Source: Pseudomonadota bacterium (lineage in GTDB: Bacteria > Pseudomonadota > Gammaproteobacteria > Steroidobacterales > Woeseiaceae). Taken from it: DNA of 64,000 bases. Each line of letters opens with the position of its first letter. Position 1 is the stretch's first letter. The notes beneath the pieces are model-generated. The model ran no database searches and was not told where the DNA came from. It saw nothing but the letters and a program-made list of their open reading frames with translations. Position numbers and translations under genes: made by a program. Positions 26,752 to 35,736 of the stretch are shown here, in pieces. The DNA lies in assembly GCA_022563505.1 (NCBI GenBank), contig JADFNG010000002.1, positions 1-64,000 of the forward strand, given 5' to 3'.

Positions 26752-27878
26752 TGAACTGCTCGATCACGCACTGGCACCGTATGCTTTGGGGTTCGCTGGC
26801 CGGTATTTTTCTGCTGTCTTGCAGCGCCGACCGGACGGACGGTAATAAAGCCCTTGTGGACGGCCAACATTCATTTGCAGGTGAGACAATCACTCTCGTC
26901 ATCGGGCTCGACGCCTCTGCCGGTGGTACAACCGTCGGCCGATTGCTCGCCAAACATCTCGAAACATACCTGGCCGGAAATCCCACGGTTGTTGTCAATA
27001 ACATGCCCGGTGCGTCTGGCCTGAACGCACATCTGCACGTCCTGCTCAAGGCGCCAAAAGATGGCACGACGGTTTATTACGGACCGCGTTCTTCTTTGGG
27101 CGAGTTACTCGAGCTACCGGGTTTTTCATTCAAATACAGCCAATTCACGCCTCTTGGCGGCGTGCAGATCGGCGGTTTGGTGATCTATGCGCGAACGGAT
27201 GCGGTAGCGGGAGGCGTCAGCGAACCGCAGAGCGTAATTGGGACAACGACGCTGCGTTTCGGCGGCATGCCACCCGAGCACGGCCGCATGATTATAAGCA
27301 CGATGGGGCTCGATCTGATTGGGGCTAATTACAAGTACATCGCCGGCTACCCGAGCAGCGGCAATATTCGAGCGGCAATCATCAGTGGAGAAGTGAATGT
27401 AGCAACGGATGCCGCACACTCGTACTTGAATCAGGTGGTACCGGTACTGGTGGACGAGGGCCTCGCATTGCCGATTTTCAGCATGCCCATGCTGAACGCT
27501 GACGGGGAACTCGTGCAAAATTCGATGGTCCCCGATGTGCCGTCCTTACCTGACTTGTATGCATCACTTCATGGCGAGGCACCGTCCGGCATTATCTGGG
27601 ACTCGATTACGACGCTGCTGGAACTGGATCAGACAATGCAACACGTTTTCCTCGGCCCACCCGGCATGGACAGGGCGGCGGCAGAGACGTTTCGTGAAGG
27701 ACTTGAAGCGGCGATGAACTCCGTCGCGTTTCGCGACGAAGCACAACATATCCTGAGTTATGTCCCGGGATACGTTGGCTACCGGCGTCAGACAGAAATC
27801 CTCGGCGCGACCGCCAACGTTTCGCCGCAGGTTCTCGAGTACATCAAGGCGCACATAGAGAAAAACAGTCGTTATTAG
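26748..27878 (+). CDS. TctC-type substrate-binding lipoprotein (TTT system 2)
   Basis: 376 residues. The signal ends in lipobox LLSC (Cys25). The mature part has LVIGLDASAGGTTVGRLLAKHLE and NNMPGASGLNAH, typical of TctC/Bug proteins. The start ATG overlaps the preceding TGA by four bases, coupling it to the glutathionyl-hydroquinone reductase gene. Its partner membrane protein starts 18 bp downstream. It is similar in design to system 1 (15647-16726). Confidence 0.9.
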   Translation: MMNCSITHWHRMLWGSLAGIFLLSCSADRTDGNKALVDGQHSFAGETITLVIGLDASAGGTTVGRLLAKHLETYLAGNPTVVVNNMPGASGLNAHLHVLLKAPKDGTTVYYGPRSSLGELLELPGFSFKYSQFTPLGGVQIGGLVIYARTDAVAGGVSEPQSVIGTTTLRFGGMPPEHGRMIISTMGLDLIGANYKYIAGYPSSGNIRAAIISGEVNVATDAAHSYLNQVVPVLVDEGLALPIFSMPMLNADGELVQNSMVPDVPSLPDLYASLHGEAPSGIIWDSITTLLELDQTMQHVFLGPPGMDRAAAETFREGLEAAMNSVAFRDEAQHILSYVPGYVGYRRQTEILGATANVSPQVLEYIKAHIEKNSRY

Positions 27879-27895
27879 AGACGTTTGAGGTTGCA

Positions 27896-29920
27896 ATGTT
27901 CGAAGCGCTATTCGAAGGCCTTGGCCTTATTTTCCAAATGCATGTGCTGGGATATTTCGCGCTTGGCTGCATCATCGGCATCGTTATGGGCGCAATTCCG
28001 GGTATGGGCGGAGCCATCGGTCTTGTGTTGCTGCTGCCCTTTACCTTCAGCATGGAACCTGTCGCCGCGTTCGCCCTGCTCTTGGCGTCATGGGCATCGA
28101 CGTCGACGAGCGGCGCTATTACCGCTGTTTTACTCGGCGTGCCAAGCACCGCGGCTTCTCAGGCCACCGTACTCGATGGTTATCCCATGGCAAAACGCGG
28201 TGAGGCTGCGCGCGCACTGGGGGCATCCTTTACTGCTTCTGCCATTGGTGGCGTGTGTGGCGCAGCCGCACTTGGCATTTCGCTGCCGCTGATTCTTCCA
28301 GTAATTCTGGCGTTCGAGTCTCCCGAGCAATTCATGCTTGGCTTGTTGGGACTGACGATGGTCGGATCGCTTTCCGGACAGTCGATTACCAAAGGCGTCG
28401 CAGCCGCAATGTTCGGGCTCCTGCTCGCAACCATTGGGCTGGCGGAGTCACAAGCAATTCCGCGCTACACCTTCGGCACTCTTTACATGCTCGACAAGCT
28501 GCCGCTTATTCCAGTGTTGCTGGGTTTGTTCGCGATTCCCGAGCTTATGGAACTGGCTCTCAACAATGTATCGATAGCCCGGACCGGCAAATCCGGCGAC
28601 GCAGCCGAAGGCCTGCGGCAAGGCGTTCGCGATGCGTTCAAGCATTGGTGGCTGGTCGTTCGCTGCAGTGTCATTGGAGCCTATATTGGAATGCTGCCCG
28701 GCCTTGGTGCTTCGATCGTAGGCTGGGTCACCTATGGCTATGCCAAGCAAAGCGTCAAGGACAATTCCCTTTTTGGTCAGGGCGACGTACGCGGACTCCT
28801 TGCGCCAGAAGCCGCGAACAATGCGCTGCGCGGCGGCGCATTGATTCCCACTTTGGCGCTGGGTATTCCCGGCAGTGTTGGCACCGCCATCCTGATGGGC
28901 GCGCTGATCATGCACGGACTGCGACCGGGCCCGAGCATGCTCAGTACCGAGTTACCCATGACCTTCAGCTTCGTGTGGATGATCGCAATTGCCAGCGTTG
29001 TAGCGACGTTGATATTGCTGAAAACCGTCAACCAGGTAGTAAAAGTCGCTTTGCTGCCGGGGCAACTGGTTGTGCCCGGCGTCCTTCTTTTTGTGTTCAT
29101 GGGTGCCTGGCTCGGCGATGCGTCGATCGGTGCCTGGGTGAGTTGTGCGGTTTTCGGAGTTGTCGGCTTCCTGATGAAGCGCGGTGGCTGGCCGAGGCCA
29201 CCGGTCATACTCGCGCTGGTTCTCGGCGAAATCCTCGAACGCTCATTTCAAATCAGCACCCGCATTCATGAGGGCCCTGGATGGCTCGGTCGACCGATCG
29301 TGCTCGTTTTGCTGCTCATCATCGTTTTAACGATTTTTCTTGCTGTCCGTGGCGTCGCGAGAGACAAGTCGGCCGGTACCGTTGCCGCAGGTGAAGCGTC
29401 CGAGAAGAACCCGGCTGTATCGCTGCCGTTTGCAGTGCTCCTCTTTGTCGGTTTCGCCTGCGCCGCATACACGGCGCTGGATTGGCCACCCTCTGTGCGG
29501 CAGTTTCCATTGATGATCTCAGGATCGGGTGTGCTGCTGTCACTGGCCGTCATCATTCGCGACTTGCTGCATCTCCTCGTAACGAAGAAGGCGCTCGGAA
29601 CCTGGAGAGTGACGCTGCAACAGGCAAGCCATGATGCCCGGCTGGCCTCAGCGCTGCCCTTTTTTGCGTATGTGTTCGGCATGATTATGCTGACACTGCT
29701 GGTCGGCCAGAAGATTGCCCTGCCGTTGTTCATTGGCCTTTACGTTGTGCGCTGGGGAAACTATCGCAAGCGCGTTGCGCTGGCTTACTCGCTGGGCTCC
29801 TGGGCAATTCTGGTGTTTTTCTACGATCAGGTCATGCACCTGCTGTTTCATCCCTCGTATCTTGCGCTTTGGCTGCAACCGATTCTTCCATCGTCGGTGC
29901 CAGACTGGTTGTTTCTTTGA
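27896..29920 (+). CDS. TTT transporter, fused TctA-TctB membrane protein (system 2)
   Basis: 674 residues with TctA in the first 500 (GAIPGMGGAIGLVLLLPFTF near residue 35, STSGAITAVLLGVPST near 75, GMLPGLGASIVGWVTYG near 265) and a TctB-like four-helix part after the RGVARDKSAG linker. It is clearly paralogous to the system 1 fusion at 13569-15560. GAGG lies six bases before the ATG. It is the last gene of the GST operon. The predicted role is Na+- or H+-driven carboxylate import. Confidence 0.9.
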   Translation: MFEALFEGLGLIFQMHVLGYFALGCIIGIVMGAIPGMGGAIGLVLLLPFTFSMEPVAAFALLLASWASTSTSGAITAVLLGVPSTAASQATVLDGYPMAKRGEAARALGASFTASAIGGVCGAAALGISLPLILPVILAFESPEQFMLGLLGLTMVGSLSGQSITKGVAAAMFGLLLATIGLAESQAIPRYTFGTLYMLDKLPLIPVLLGLFAIPELMELALNNVSIARTGKSGDAAEGLRQGVRDAFKHWWLVVRCSVIGAYIGMLPGLGASIVGWVTYGYAKQSVKDNSLFGQGDVRGLLAPEAANNALRGGALIPTLALGIPGSVGTAILMGALIMHGLRPGPSMLSTELPMTFSFVWMIAIASVVATLILLKTVNQVVKVALLPGQLVVPGVLLFVFMGAWLGDASIGAWVSCAVFGVVGFLMKRGGWPRPPVILALVLGEILERSFQISTRIHEGPGWLGRPIVLVLLLIIVLTIFLAVRGVARDKSAGTVAAGEASEKNPAVSLPFAVLLFVGFACAAYTALDWPPSVRQFPLMISGSGVLLSLAVIIRDLLHLLVTKKALGTWRVTLQQASHDARLASALPFFAYVFGMIMLTLLVGQKIALPLFIGLYVVRWGNYRKRVALAYSLGSWAILVFFYDQVMHLLFHPSYLALWLQPILPSSVPDWLFL

Positions 29921-29952
29921 TGCCTCGGCTATGACCGCGACCGCCGCGACTT

Positions 29953-29977
29953 CCAGAATAAATCAGAGGTTCCTTAG
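29953..29977 (-). repeat. REP-like repeat, single arm
   Basis: On the minus strand CTAAGGAACCTCTGATTTATTCTGG, starting at the stop codon of the FG-GAP gene. It matches 23 of 25 bases of the repeat arm at 58406-58431, which also starts at a minus-strand stop codon. Confidence 0.6.
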
Positions 29978-31587
29978 TTCAGTGTGTTCTTGAGAATCAG
30001 AATTGAAGGTGCTGTTTCCGCCAACGTACGATATAACTCCATGTGCGCAAACATTCCTGTTGGGATATATGCCCCGCCAAGCACAATATCGATATCGTCA
30101 TCGCCGTCCAGGTCGCCCACATCCATGGTCATCCAGCGCCCAAAATTCAGCTCGGCGTTGCTGTGCGCACTAAAATTCATTTCCCCGTCGTTCAGCAGAA
30201 GGACAAACGACTCGCGTTTTTCTGCCGCAAAATCGGGGAAAAACGAGATCGCAGCAATATCCAGGTCACCGTCATTGTCAAAATCCGCCGCCTTGGCACC
30301 GAATGCACCGTACATGGGATAAAAGTACGCCTCGTCAAATCGTAGCTCGCCACGATTCAGGTAAATGCGAATACCGTGATAATTCTTTAGCGTGTTGTAG
30401 GGATCCGAGTCGACGTTATCTCCGTTCACGGTCATGATGTCCATCTGTCCATCACCGTTGAAATCCTGCAATTCGAAATACGTGTGTCCATATGACGGAT
30501 GGGTTTCGAACACCGTGGTACTTTCGAATTCGTTTGCGCCGTTATTCACCAGTATGTAGAAACCCTCCCTCGCATCCGACATCAGGACCGCGATATCGAG
30601 ATGCTGATCGCCGTTGAAATCGTATAACTCCGCCTTCACCGCACCCGCCCGACGGATAAGCACATGCTCCAGATAGCTGCCATCGGCTTGCGACTCGAAC
30701 CAGGCGACATTCCCCTGGCGCGTGCCAAATCCACACACCACGAAGTCCGGCTGTCCGTCACCGTTCAGGTCCGCCACCGCCATGTCCGCCATCCGGTAGA
30801 TATCGTCGATCAACACGCGAATACCTGCCGCCTCAATACTCCCGTCAACAACCGCGAGTTGGCTGATCGTCGCGACCTTCTCGCTAGCCGTCTTGATGCC
30901 TAACAGGTCGCCGATGGATGCCACGTAGGCCGCATCTGCGGTGAACACAATGTCCACCGGCATCATCGCCGGACCGAATCTCCTGGGCTCATATACCAAT
31001 TGACTATCGCTGCCAATTACCGCAATCGTATGCGCGGCGGCATCGCCGATATACACCTCATTGGTCTCCTCCCTGACATGGACCATCGTCGTTACCGCCG
31101 GATCGGCACGGTAATCGGATGGCACAATTTCAAACTGAGGGAGCTGCCAATGCAGCGAGGGCTTCCCAGCCTGAGGCAGTGGCTCCGTGGTGGCGGACTC
31201 CACGTAGTAGTAGCGCAATGATTCCCAGTCACTCTCGCTCAGTAGCGGCCCGTCCGGCAGCATGTTTTCCTTGCCCAGATACGACCGCTTTGACTTGACA
31301 TTTTCCCGCGCGAATTGCGCATGGTCGAGCAGATAATCGATATTGTTCATCCCCAGCATGTAGCCCATGTATGCGAGTGCGACCTGCCAACTCTTCTGCG
31401 GCAATATATCCGGCGGCGGTTCGAGGTGGCAGCTTGCGCAATAAACACCCGCCAATGCCTGTCCCCGGGAAATCCGGCGGTCCGCCTGCATCTCGCGAAA
31501 CTCGTCGCGCAAGTCAGGGACATTGACAATGACGAGACCCAGCACAACAACAGCGGTACCAACAACAAGAAGGGTTTTTTTTCTCAA
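29974..31587 (-). CDS. Membrane-anchored c-type cytochrome with FG-GAP/VCBS propeller
   Basis: 537 residues. An N-terminal membrane segment (about 5-22) is followed by one heme c motif CASCH (residues 50-54), then by a propeller with at least five calcium-type FG-GAP repeats (DLNGDGQPDF, DFNGDQHLDI, DFNGDGQMDI, DFDNDGDLDI, DLDGDDDIDI). The protein would lie in the periplasm, anchored at its N-terminus. The start is TTG at 31587, overlapping the stop of a small upstream ORF (TTGA). It lies downstream of the LVIVD gene and operator D. No enzymatic motif is recognised; a redox or structural role is possible. Confidence 0.85.
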   Translation of the reverse strand: MRKKTLLVVGTAVVVLGLVIVNVPDLRDEFREMQADRRISRGQALAGVYCASCHLEPPPDILPQKSWQVALAYMGYMLGMNNIDYLLDHAQFARENVKSKRSYLGKENMLPDGPLLSESDWESLRYYYVESATTEPLPQAGKPSLHWQLPQFEIVPSDYRADPAVTTMVHVREETNEVYIGDAAAHTIAVIGSDSQLVYEPRRFGPAMMPVDIVFTADAAYVASIGDLLGIKTASEKVATISQLAVVDGSIEAAGIRVLIDDIYRMADMAVADLNGDGQPDFVVCGFGTRQGNVAWFESQADGSYLEHVLIRRAGAVKAELYDFNGDQHLDIAVLMSDAREGFYILVNNGANEFESTTVFETHPSYGHTYFELQDFNGDGQMDIMTVNGDNVDSDPYNTLKNYHGIRIYLNRGELRFDEAYFYPMYGAFGAKAADFDNDGDLDIAAISFFPDFAAEKRESFVLLLNDGEMNFSAHSNAELNFGRWMTMDVGDLDGDDDIDIVLGGAYIPTGMFAHMELYRTLAETAPSILILKNTLN

Positions 31588-31769
31588 TTCTGCAACTCCC
31601 GGAATAACACCCGGTTGCTCAATGGGCGCGTCGATACTACCGGATCCGGCTTCACTGGGACCGTCCAGCCGGCACCGTCATTTTTCGCCTGTGCGAACAG
31701 GTCGAGAAGGAATTCGACGGCCTCGTCCGGCACACCGTCGAATACCTGTGCGGCGTCAGCTTGCAGCAA
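31584..31769 (-). CDS. Small ORF coupled to FG-GAP cytochrome gene (possible gene remnant)
   Basis: 61 codons from TTG at 31769, directly after an in-frame stop. The TGA stop overlaps the TTG start of the next gene, which suggests translational coupling. No family is recognised; the C-terminus ends in VLFRELQN. In another frame a short ORF starts at ATG 31833 right after the LVIVD stop and ends near 31759, so the small gene may be a frameshifted remnant of a slightly longer one. Its reality is uncertain. Confidence 0.35.
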   Translation of the reverse strand: MLQADAAQVFDGVPDEAVEFLLDLFAQAKNDGAGWTVPVKPDPVVSTRPLSNRVLFRELQN

Positions 31770-31784
31770 TCAAGGCGCGCGCTG

Positions 31785-31810
31785 AGCCCGGCTTATTGGA
31801 CTGCCGGGCT
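31785..31810 (-). other. GC-rich hairpin after LVIVD gene
   Basis: AGCCCGGC - 10-base loop - GCCGGGCT, an 8-bp stem 24 bases after the LVIVD stop. There is no T-run, so it may stabilise or attenuate the transcript rather than end it. Confidence 0.4.
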
Positions 31811-31833
31811 GTGCTCACATTCGGATGCAGCAT

Positions 31834-33369
31834 TTAGTCGGGAACCTGGTTCAAGTCTTCCAGGTTCCACTGCGATACTGCCCGCGGCTCAAGCACGGGG
31901 TCCCCCAGCCTGGGCGACGTCAGCAAGTAAAGTCCGGTATCGGTCGCCGTCCAGATCAACTTGCGATCCCACTCAATAAATACGTTGTCCGTGTTGCGTG
32001 TATAGCTTCCGGGTGTGTCCAGATCGCCGCCTTGCGGCGGAATGAAGTAGGCCGAAATAAACGGATATTTCGGGTCGCTGAGGTCATAGCACTGCAGGCC
32101 GGCATTGAAAAACGTGTAACAGGTAAAATCGGGGTCGGCTTTACCGGGTGCTTTCAGGTGCGGTGGATTGTGCACACCGAAGCGGCCTCGCTTCTGGCAG
32201 AAGTTGTCGTACGGCGCCTCGGCCGGTGGCTGCGGTATTGGCAGCGTCGATATTTCGTGCGGATTTGTCAGATCAGTAACATCAATGATGTAGCTGTGAT
32301 GATACGGCTCATTGCAATCCGGATTCAGCACTTCGGGCGCAGCGATTACAAAGCCCCTGTCCATTCTGGACACATCGACCGAGTGGAATGCGATGCCACC
32401 TGGCTTATAGGGTGCCTGAAAGCGGCCGAGCAGCTTCGGCGCAGTAATATCGCTGAGGTCGTGGAGCATTATACCCAGCGATCCCCAGGGACTGAACGCG
32501 ATCGTGCCGCCATTCTCCCGTTTTTTGGGCACGTAAAACGCACCGTGCAAGCCGGTAAATGATTCCTTGTCGTTATATTCCCGCCAGTCTTTGTATGCCG
32601 CTTGTTCGTCCTCGCGCTGGCCCGGCAACCACCAGGTTGTGACATGTTTCGGTGCCGTCGGATCGGACACATCGATCACCATGACAGCGTGACTGTGGAC
32701 GCGCACCGGGCTTTCCTGATGGCTGAAACTCTCGTCCGGCGCGGCGTCAAGATACGCATATTTGCCGCCATCGTAGTAATCGCGATGGGTGCCACCGCCA
32801 GTCTGTATTTTGCGAGCAGGGTCGCCAAGGTCGGTGCTGAATTCTGACAGGAGCTTGATGTCGTAAGGATCACTGGCGTCATAGAAGCGCACGCCACGCA
32901 GCCCCTCGTGGTCCTTCACTCTCGCATAAGCAGCGGGTTCATCGTACTTGCCGTGGGGAAACTCCAATGTGGCTTTGATGAGCGGCGGCGCCGCACCTGT
33001 CATAAGAATCCACTTGCCGATATCAGCGTTGTAGGCAAGCTGAATCTGCCGACCGTCAAAAGCGTCCTCATTAATGACCACGGGGTTCAATGGATCCGTA
33101 ATTTCAATGACGTCGCCTTTCGGAATTCCGCCCTGAAACAGAAAGCGTCGTTCGCCGAGGGTCATCATTTGCATTTTCCAGCGACGATTTTCGCCGCCAA
33201 TGTGGGCACGAACTGCCATATTGCGAATGTAAGTCGATTGATCCAGGTACGGCAGGCTGTCGGGGCGCGGATGCGGGTGCGCGTTGGCGAATGCGGTTAC
33301 CGGAAGAAAGGCCAGCAGTAATACGAAGGCCGAAAGTGTGTATAGGACATGCCTGCCAGCTACTGTCAT
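31834..33369 (-). CDS. Exported LVIVD-repeat propeller protein
   Basis: 511 residues with a signal peptide (about 1-29). The body is a propeller with repeated IDVSDPTAPK, DLSDITAPKLL, IDVTDLTNPHEI, DLSDPKYPF blades, the LVIVD pattern. Three or more Cys (NPDCNEPYH, DNFCQKR, FTCYTFFNAGLQCYDL) could form disulfides outside the cytoplasm. AGGGA lies eight bases before the ATG. Operator D lies 92 bp upstream. The function of LVIVD proteins is not established; the neighbours suggest a role with exported redox enzymes. Confidence 0.85.
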   Translation of the reverse strand: MTVAGRHVLYTLSAFVLLLAFLPVTAFANAHPHPRPDSLPYLDQSTYIRNMAVRAHIGGENRRWKMQMMTLGERRFLFQGGIPKGDVIEITDPLNPVVINEDAFDGRQIQLAYNADIGKWILMTGAAPPLIKATLEFPHGKYDEPAAYARVKDHEGLRGVRFYDASDPYDIKLLSEFSTDLGDPARKIQTGGGTHRDYYDGGKYAYLDAAPDESFSHQESPVRVHSHAVMVIDVSDPTAPKHVTTWWLPGQREDEQAAYKDWREYNDKESFTGLHGAFYVPKKRENGGTIAFSPWGSLGIMLHDLSDITAPKLLGRFQAPYKPGGIAFHSVDVSRMDRGFVIAAPEVLNPDCNEPYHHSYIIDVTDLTNPHEISTLPIPQPPAEAPYDNFCQKRGRFGVHNPPHLKAPGKADPDFTCYTFFNAGLQCYDLSDPKYPFISAYFIPPQGGDLDTPGSYTRNTDNVFIEWDRKLIWTATDTGLYLLTSPRLGDPVLEPRAVSQWNLEDLNQVPD

Positions 33370-33461
33370 TGCGGTTTCCCTTTAGACTCTATCGACCAGC
33401 AGACCGTGATGTGCTTGCCGGAACGAAGCAGCGCTTAGTCTAGCCGAAGCGAATCGTACAA

Positions 33462-33475
33462 TGCAATCGTTTGCA
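33462..33475. promoter_or_regulatory. LacI-type operator D
   Basis: TGCAATCGTTTGCA in the 156-bp gap upstream of the LVIVD gene, 92 bp before its start. It is identical to operators B and E. Confidence 0.88.
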
Positions 33476-33525
33476 ATTTGCTTTGTGTCGCCCATACCGG
33501 GATTGGTTGGTGTCAGTATCACTGG

Positions 33526-35736
33526 CTACGCACTCTTCACGCGCGCCGGCGTCAACGGCAAATCGCGCACGCGTACACCCGTCGCATTCGCAACTGCATT
33601 GGCGATGGCGGCAGCAGTCGGTCCCTGCGATGCTTCGCCGGCACCCAGCGATGGTTCGTTGGGCTGGTCGATCAGCACAACTTCAACCTTTGGCACCTCG
33701 GGAAATGTCAGGATCGGATAGCTTGCCCAGTCCGTCGAGCGAACCCCACTCGCTGTCAGGCGCAGTTGCTCTCTGACAGTCCAGCTTGCCGACTGAATGA
33801 TGCCTCCTTCGACCTGGTTAATGGCACCGTCCGGGTTGACGACCAGACCGATGTCCACCGCACAAAGCGCGTGCTCAAGTTTGATATCCCCGCTGGCAGC
33901 ATCCACCTTGACGCGCATTGCAACCGCGCAGTAGGCACCGGAATTCTTGTATTGCGCCATGGCGATGCCGACACCACCGGGCGCTTGTACAGAATCAAAC
34001 CCGGCCGCAGCCATTTGCTCGCGGAGTCTGCCGAGAACGCCGATCGCACGTTGGTCGTGCAAGTATCGAATGCGAAAATCGAAAGGGTCCTCGCCCTGCG
34101 CCCGGGCCAATTCATCCATGAACGATTCGATGGCAAATACATTGGTGTAGGCGCCCAGCGCCCGCATCGCCGACACCCGAAGTGGCATGTCCCGTATCAG
34201 ATGTTTCGTGATGCGTTGATTGGCAAACGCATACAAGGGCACGGCGTTACGGTCGCCACCCCCGCGCGGCTGCGGAATATTACCCACTGGCGCCAAAGGC
34301 AACGGCACCGCTATTTGCCGTGCTGCGAACAGATGCGCTGCTCGTTTCGCGCCAGCGGGCCTGATCGAGTGTGTGCCACTCCAGACATCGAACTGCCAGT
34401 CAACGATGCGCCCTGCGTCGTCCAGCCCTGCACTGATGCGAGTGGTCATCGCCGATCCGTAGGGCTCTCCCAGGAACTCATCGGCGCGTGACCACTGCAG
34501 GCGTATCGGCTTGCCCGGCATTTGCATCGCGATCAGCGCGGCATCGGCGGCGGCATCATCAGCACCGTTGTGGCCATAACAGCCAGCGGCCTCCGCATTG
34601 ATCAGCCGCACGCTATCTTCATCGAGACCGACAAGCCTGGCGATTGCTCCACGTAGCATGAAGACACCCTGCGTGTGGCTCCACACAGTGAGTTGGCCTT
34701 CCGCTTCCCGCGCGATCGCCATTGACGGTGACATGGAGGCATGCGCCTGGAACGGTCGTGAATATTCCTGGCTGACCGTCCGCAATATATTCCCCGCTCC
34801 GATTGCGCCACGCTCGGCCACGACTTTCACGTCCGCCGGTGCCTTCTTCAACCAGGCGCTGATGCGGCCTTCTTGCAACGGCAATTCTGCTCCCTGCCAG
34901 CGACACAAACGTGCCATTGCCTTGGCCGCATTGACCGCCTGCTCCTCACGTTCCGTAATGACGGCCAGGAATGATCCGTTGCGCACGATTTTGACGACAC
35001 CGGGCAGCTCTGACACTGCGTCGAAGTTTGCCGGCGGCAATAATTTCGCTTCGCAATCACCCGTGCGCACAACCCTCGCATGCAGCATGCCATCGAGACG
35101 GATGTCCTGAATGTACGCAGCCTCGGCATAGGCCTTACGTGGAATATCAATGCGCTGCAATGAATGGCCGACGATCTGATAGCGATCGCGGGGCTTGGGA
35201 GACACTGTGCCCGTTGCGTTTCGGGCCAGGTTAAGATTCTTGACCACGGCGCCAAAGTCGAGAGTCGACGGCTTGCCGGCGACCGTGAAGATCCCGTTTC
35301 GAACGCCTATTTTAGTGCTCCCCACACCCAGTTCGTCAGCCGCGAGGTCGATCAGAATGGCGCGTACTTCTGCTGCAGCCGCACGCACTGCAGCGCCGCT
35401 GACCTCCACAGAACGGCTGCCATTGGTGTACGCCTCATTAGGTGACACAGCGGTATCGACGGTGGCGACGGTCACACGCTCAAACGACACGTCGAGCTCT
35501 TCGGCTGCAATCTGTGCCAGCGCAGTCTGTATTCCCTGACCGAGTTCGCACTTGCCCGGGGACAAAGTAACGGTCCCGTCGGCATCGATGCGCAACCAGG
35601 TGCCGAGACCGGGGTTAGCGGCCAGTGAACCCGGCAAGTCTGTCTCGGTGGCCTGCTGTGCACGCACACTGGGCGGCGCATTGAAATACAGAACGATGGC
35701 TCCAGCACCCTGCAGAAAGCGGCGGCGTGTGGTCAC
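33526..35736 (-). CDS. Molybdopterin-binding large subunit, IorB-like (xanthine oxidase family)
   Basis: 736 residues. The N-terminus is a Tat signal (TTRRRFLQGAGAIVLYF). The body matches single-subunit-large molybdenum hydroxylases of the isoquinoline 1-oxidoreductase beta type: GKCELGQGIQTALAQ near residue 60, a DIRLDGMLHARVVR segment, AAGCYGHNGADDAAADAALIA near 390 and the catalytic Glu in LGAGEASQGPTAAAIANAV near the end. It hydroxylates an N-heteroaromatic or oxidises an aldehyde using water as oxygen source. GTG start overlaps the small subunit's stop by four bases (GTGA). No FAD subunit is present, so electrons probably pass to a cytochrome. Confidence 0.9.
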   Translation of the reverse strand: MTTRRRFLQGAGAIVLYFNAPPSVRAQQATETDLPGSLAANPGLGTWLRIDADGTVTLSPGKCELGQGIQTALAQIAAEELDVSFERVTVATVDTAVSPNEAYTNGSRSVEVSGAAVRAAAAEVRAILIDLAADELGVGSTKIGVRNGIFTVAGKPSTLDFGAVVKNLNLARNATGTVSPKPRDRYQIVGHSLQRIDIPRKAYAEAAYIQDIRLDGMLHARVVRTGDCEAKLLPPANFDAVSELPGVVKIVRNGSFLAVITEREEQAVNAAKAMARLCRWQGAELPLQEGRISAWLKKAPADVKVVAERGAIGAGNILRTVSQEYSRPFQAHASMSPSMAIAREAEGQLTVWSHTQGVFMLRGAIARLVGLDEDSVRLINAEAAGCYGHNGADDAAADAALIAMQMPGKPIRLQWSRADEFLGEPYGSAMTTRISAGLDDAGRIVDWQFDVWSGTHSIRPAGAKRAAHLFAARQIAVPLPLAPVGNIPQPRGGGDRNAVPLYAFANQRITKHLIRDMPLRVSAMRALGAYTNVFAIESFMDELARAQGEDPFDFRIRYLHDQRAIGVLGRLREQMAAAGFDSVQAPGGVGIAMAQYKNSGAYCAVAMRVKVDAASGDIKLEHALCAVDIGLVVNPDGAINQVEGGIIQSASWTVREQLRLTASGVRSTDWASYPILTFPEVPKVEVVLIDQPNEPSLGAGEASQGPTAAAIANAVANATGVRVRDLPLTPARVKSA

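Noticed and set aside
28255-29271. Long plus-strand ORF (338 aa) inside the TctA/TctB gene
   Set aside because: It lies in another frame of a well-supported membrane protein and its translation has no family features and many Arg/Cys; it is a shadow ORF.
31021-31034. Operator-like CGCAATCGTATGCG
   Set aside because: It lies inside the FG-GAP coding sequence and differs from the consensus at both ends and one inner base; probably chance.
33478-34491. 337-aa plus-strand ORF opposite the IorB-like gene
   Set aside because: Antisense to a strongly supported molybdenum hydroxylase subunit, with no recognisable domain.
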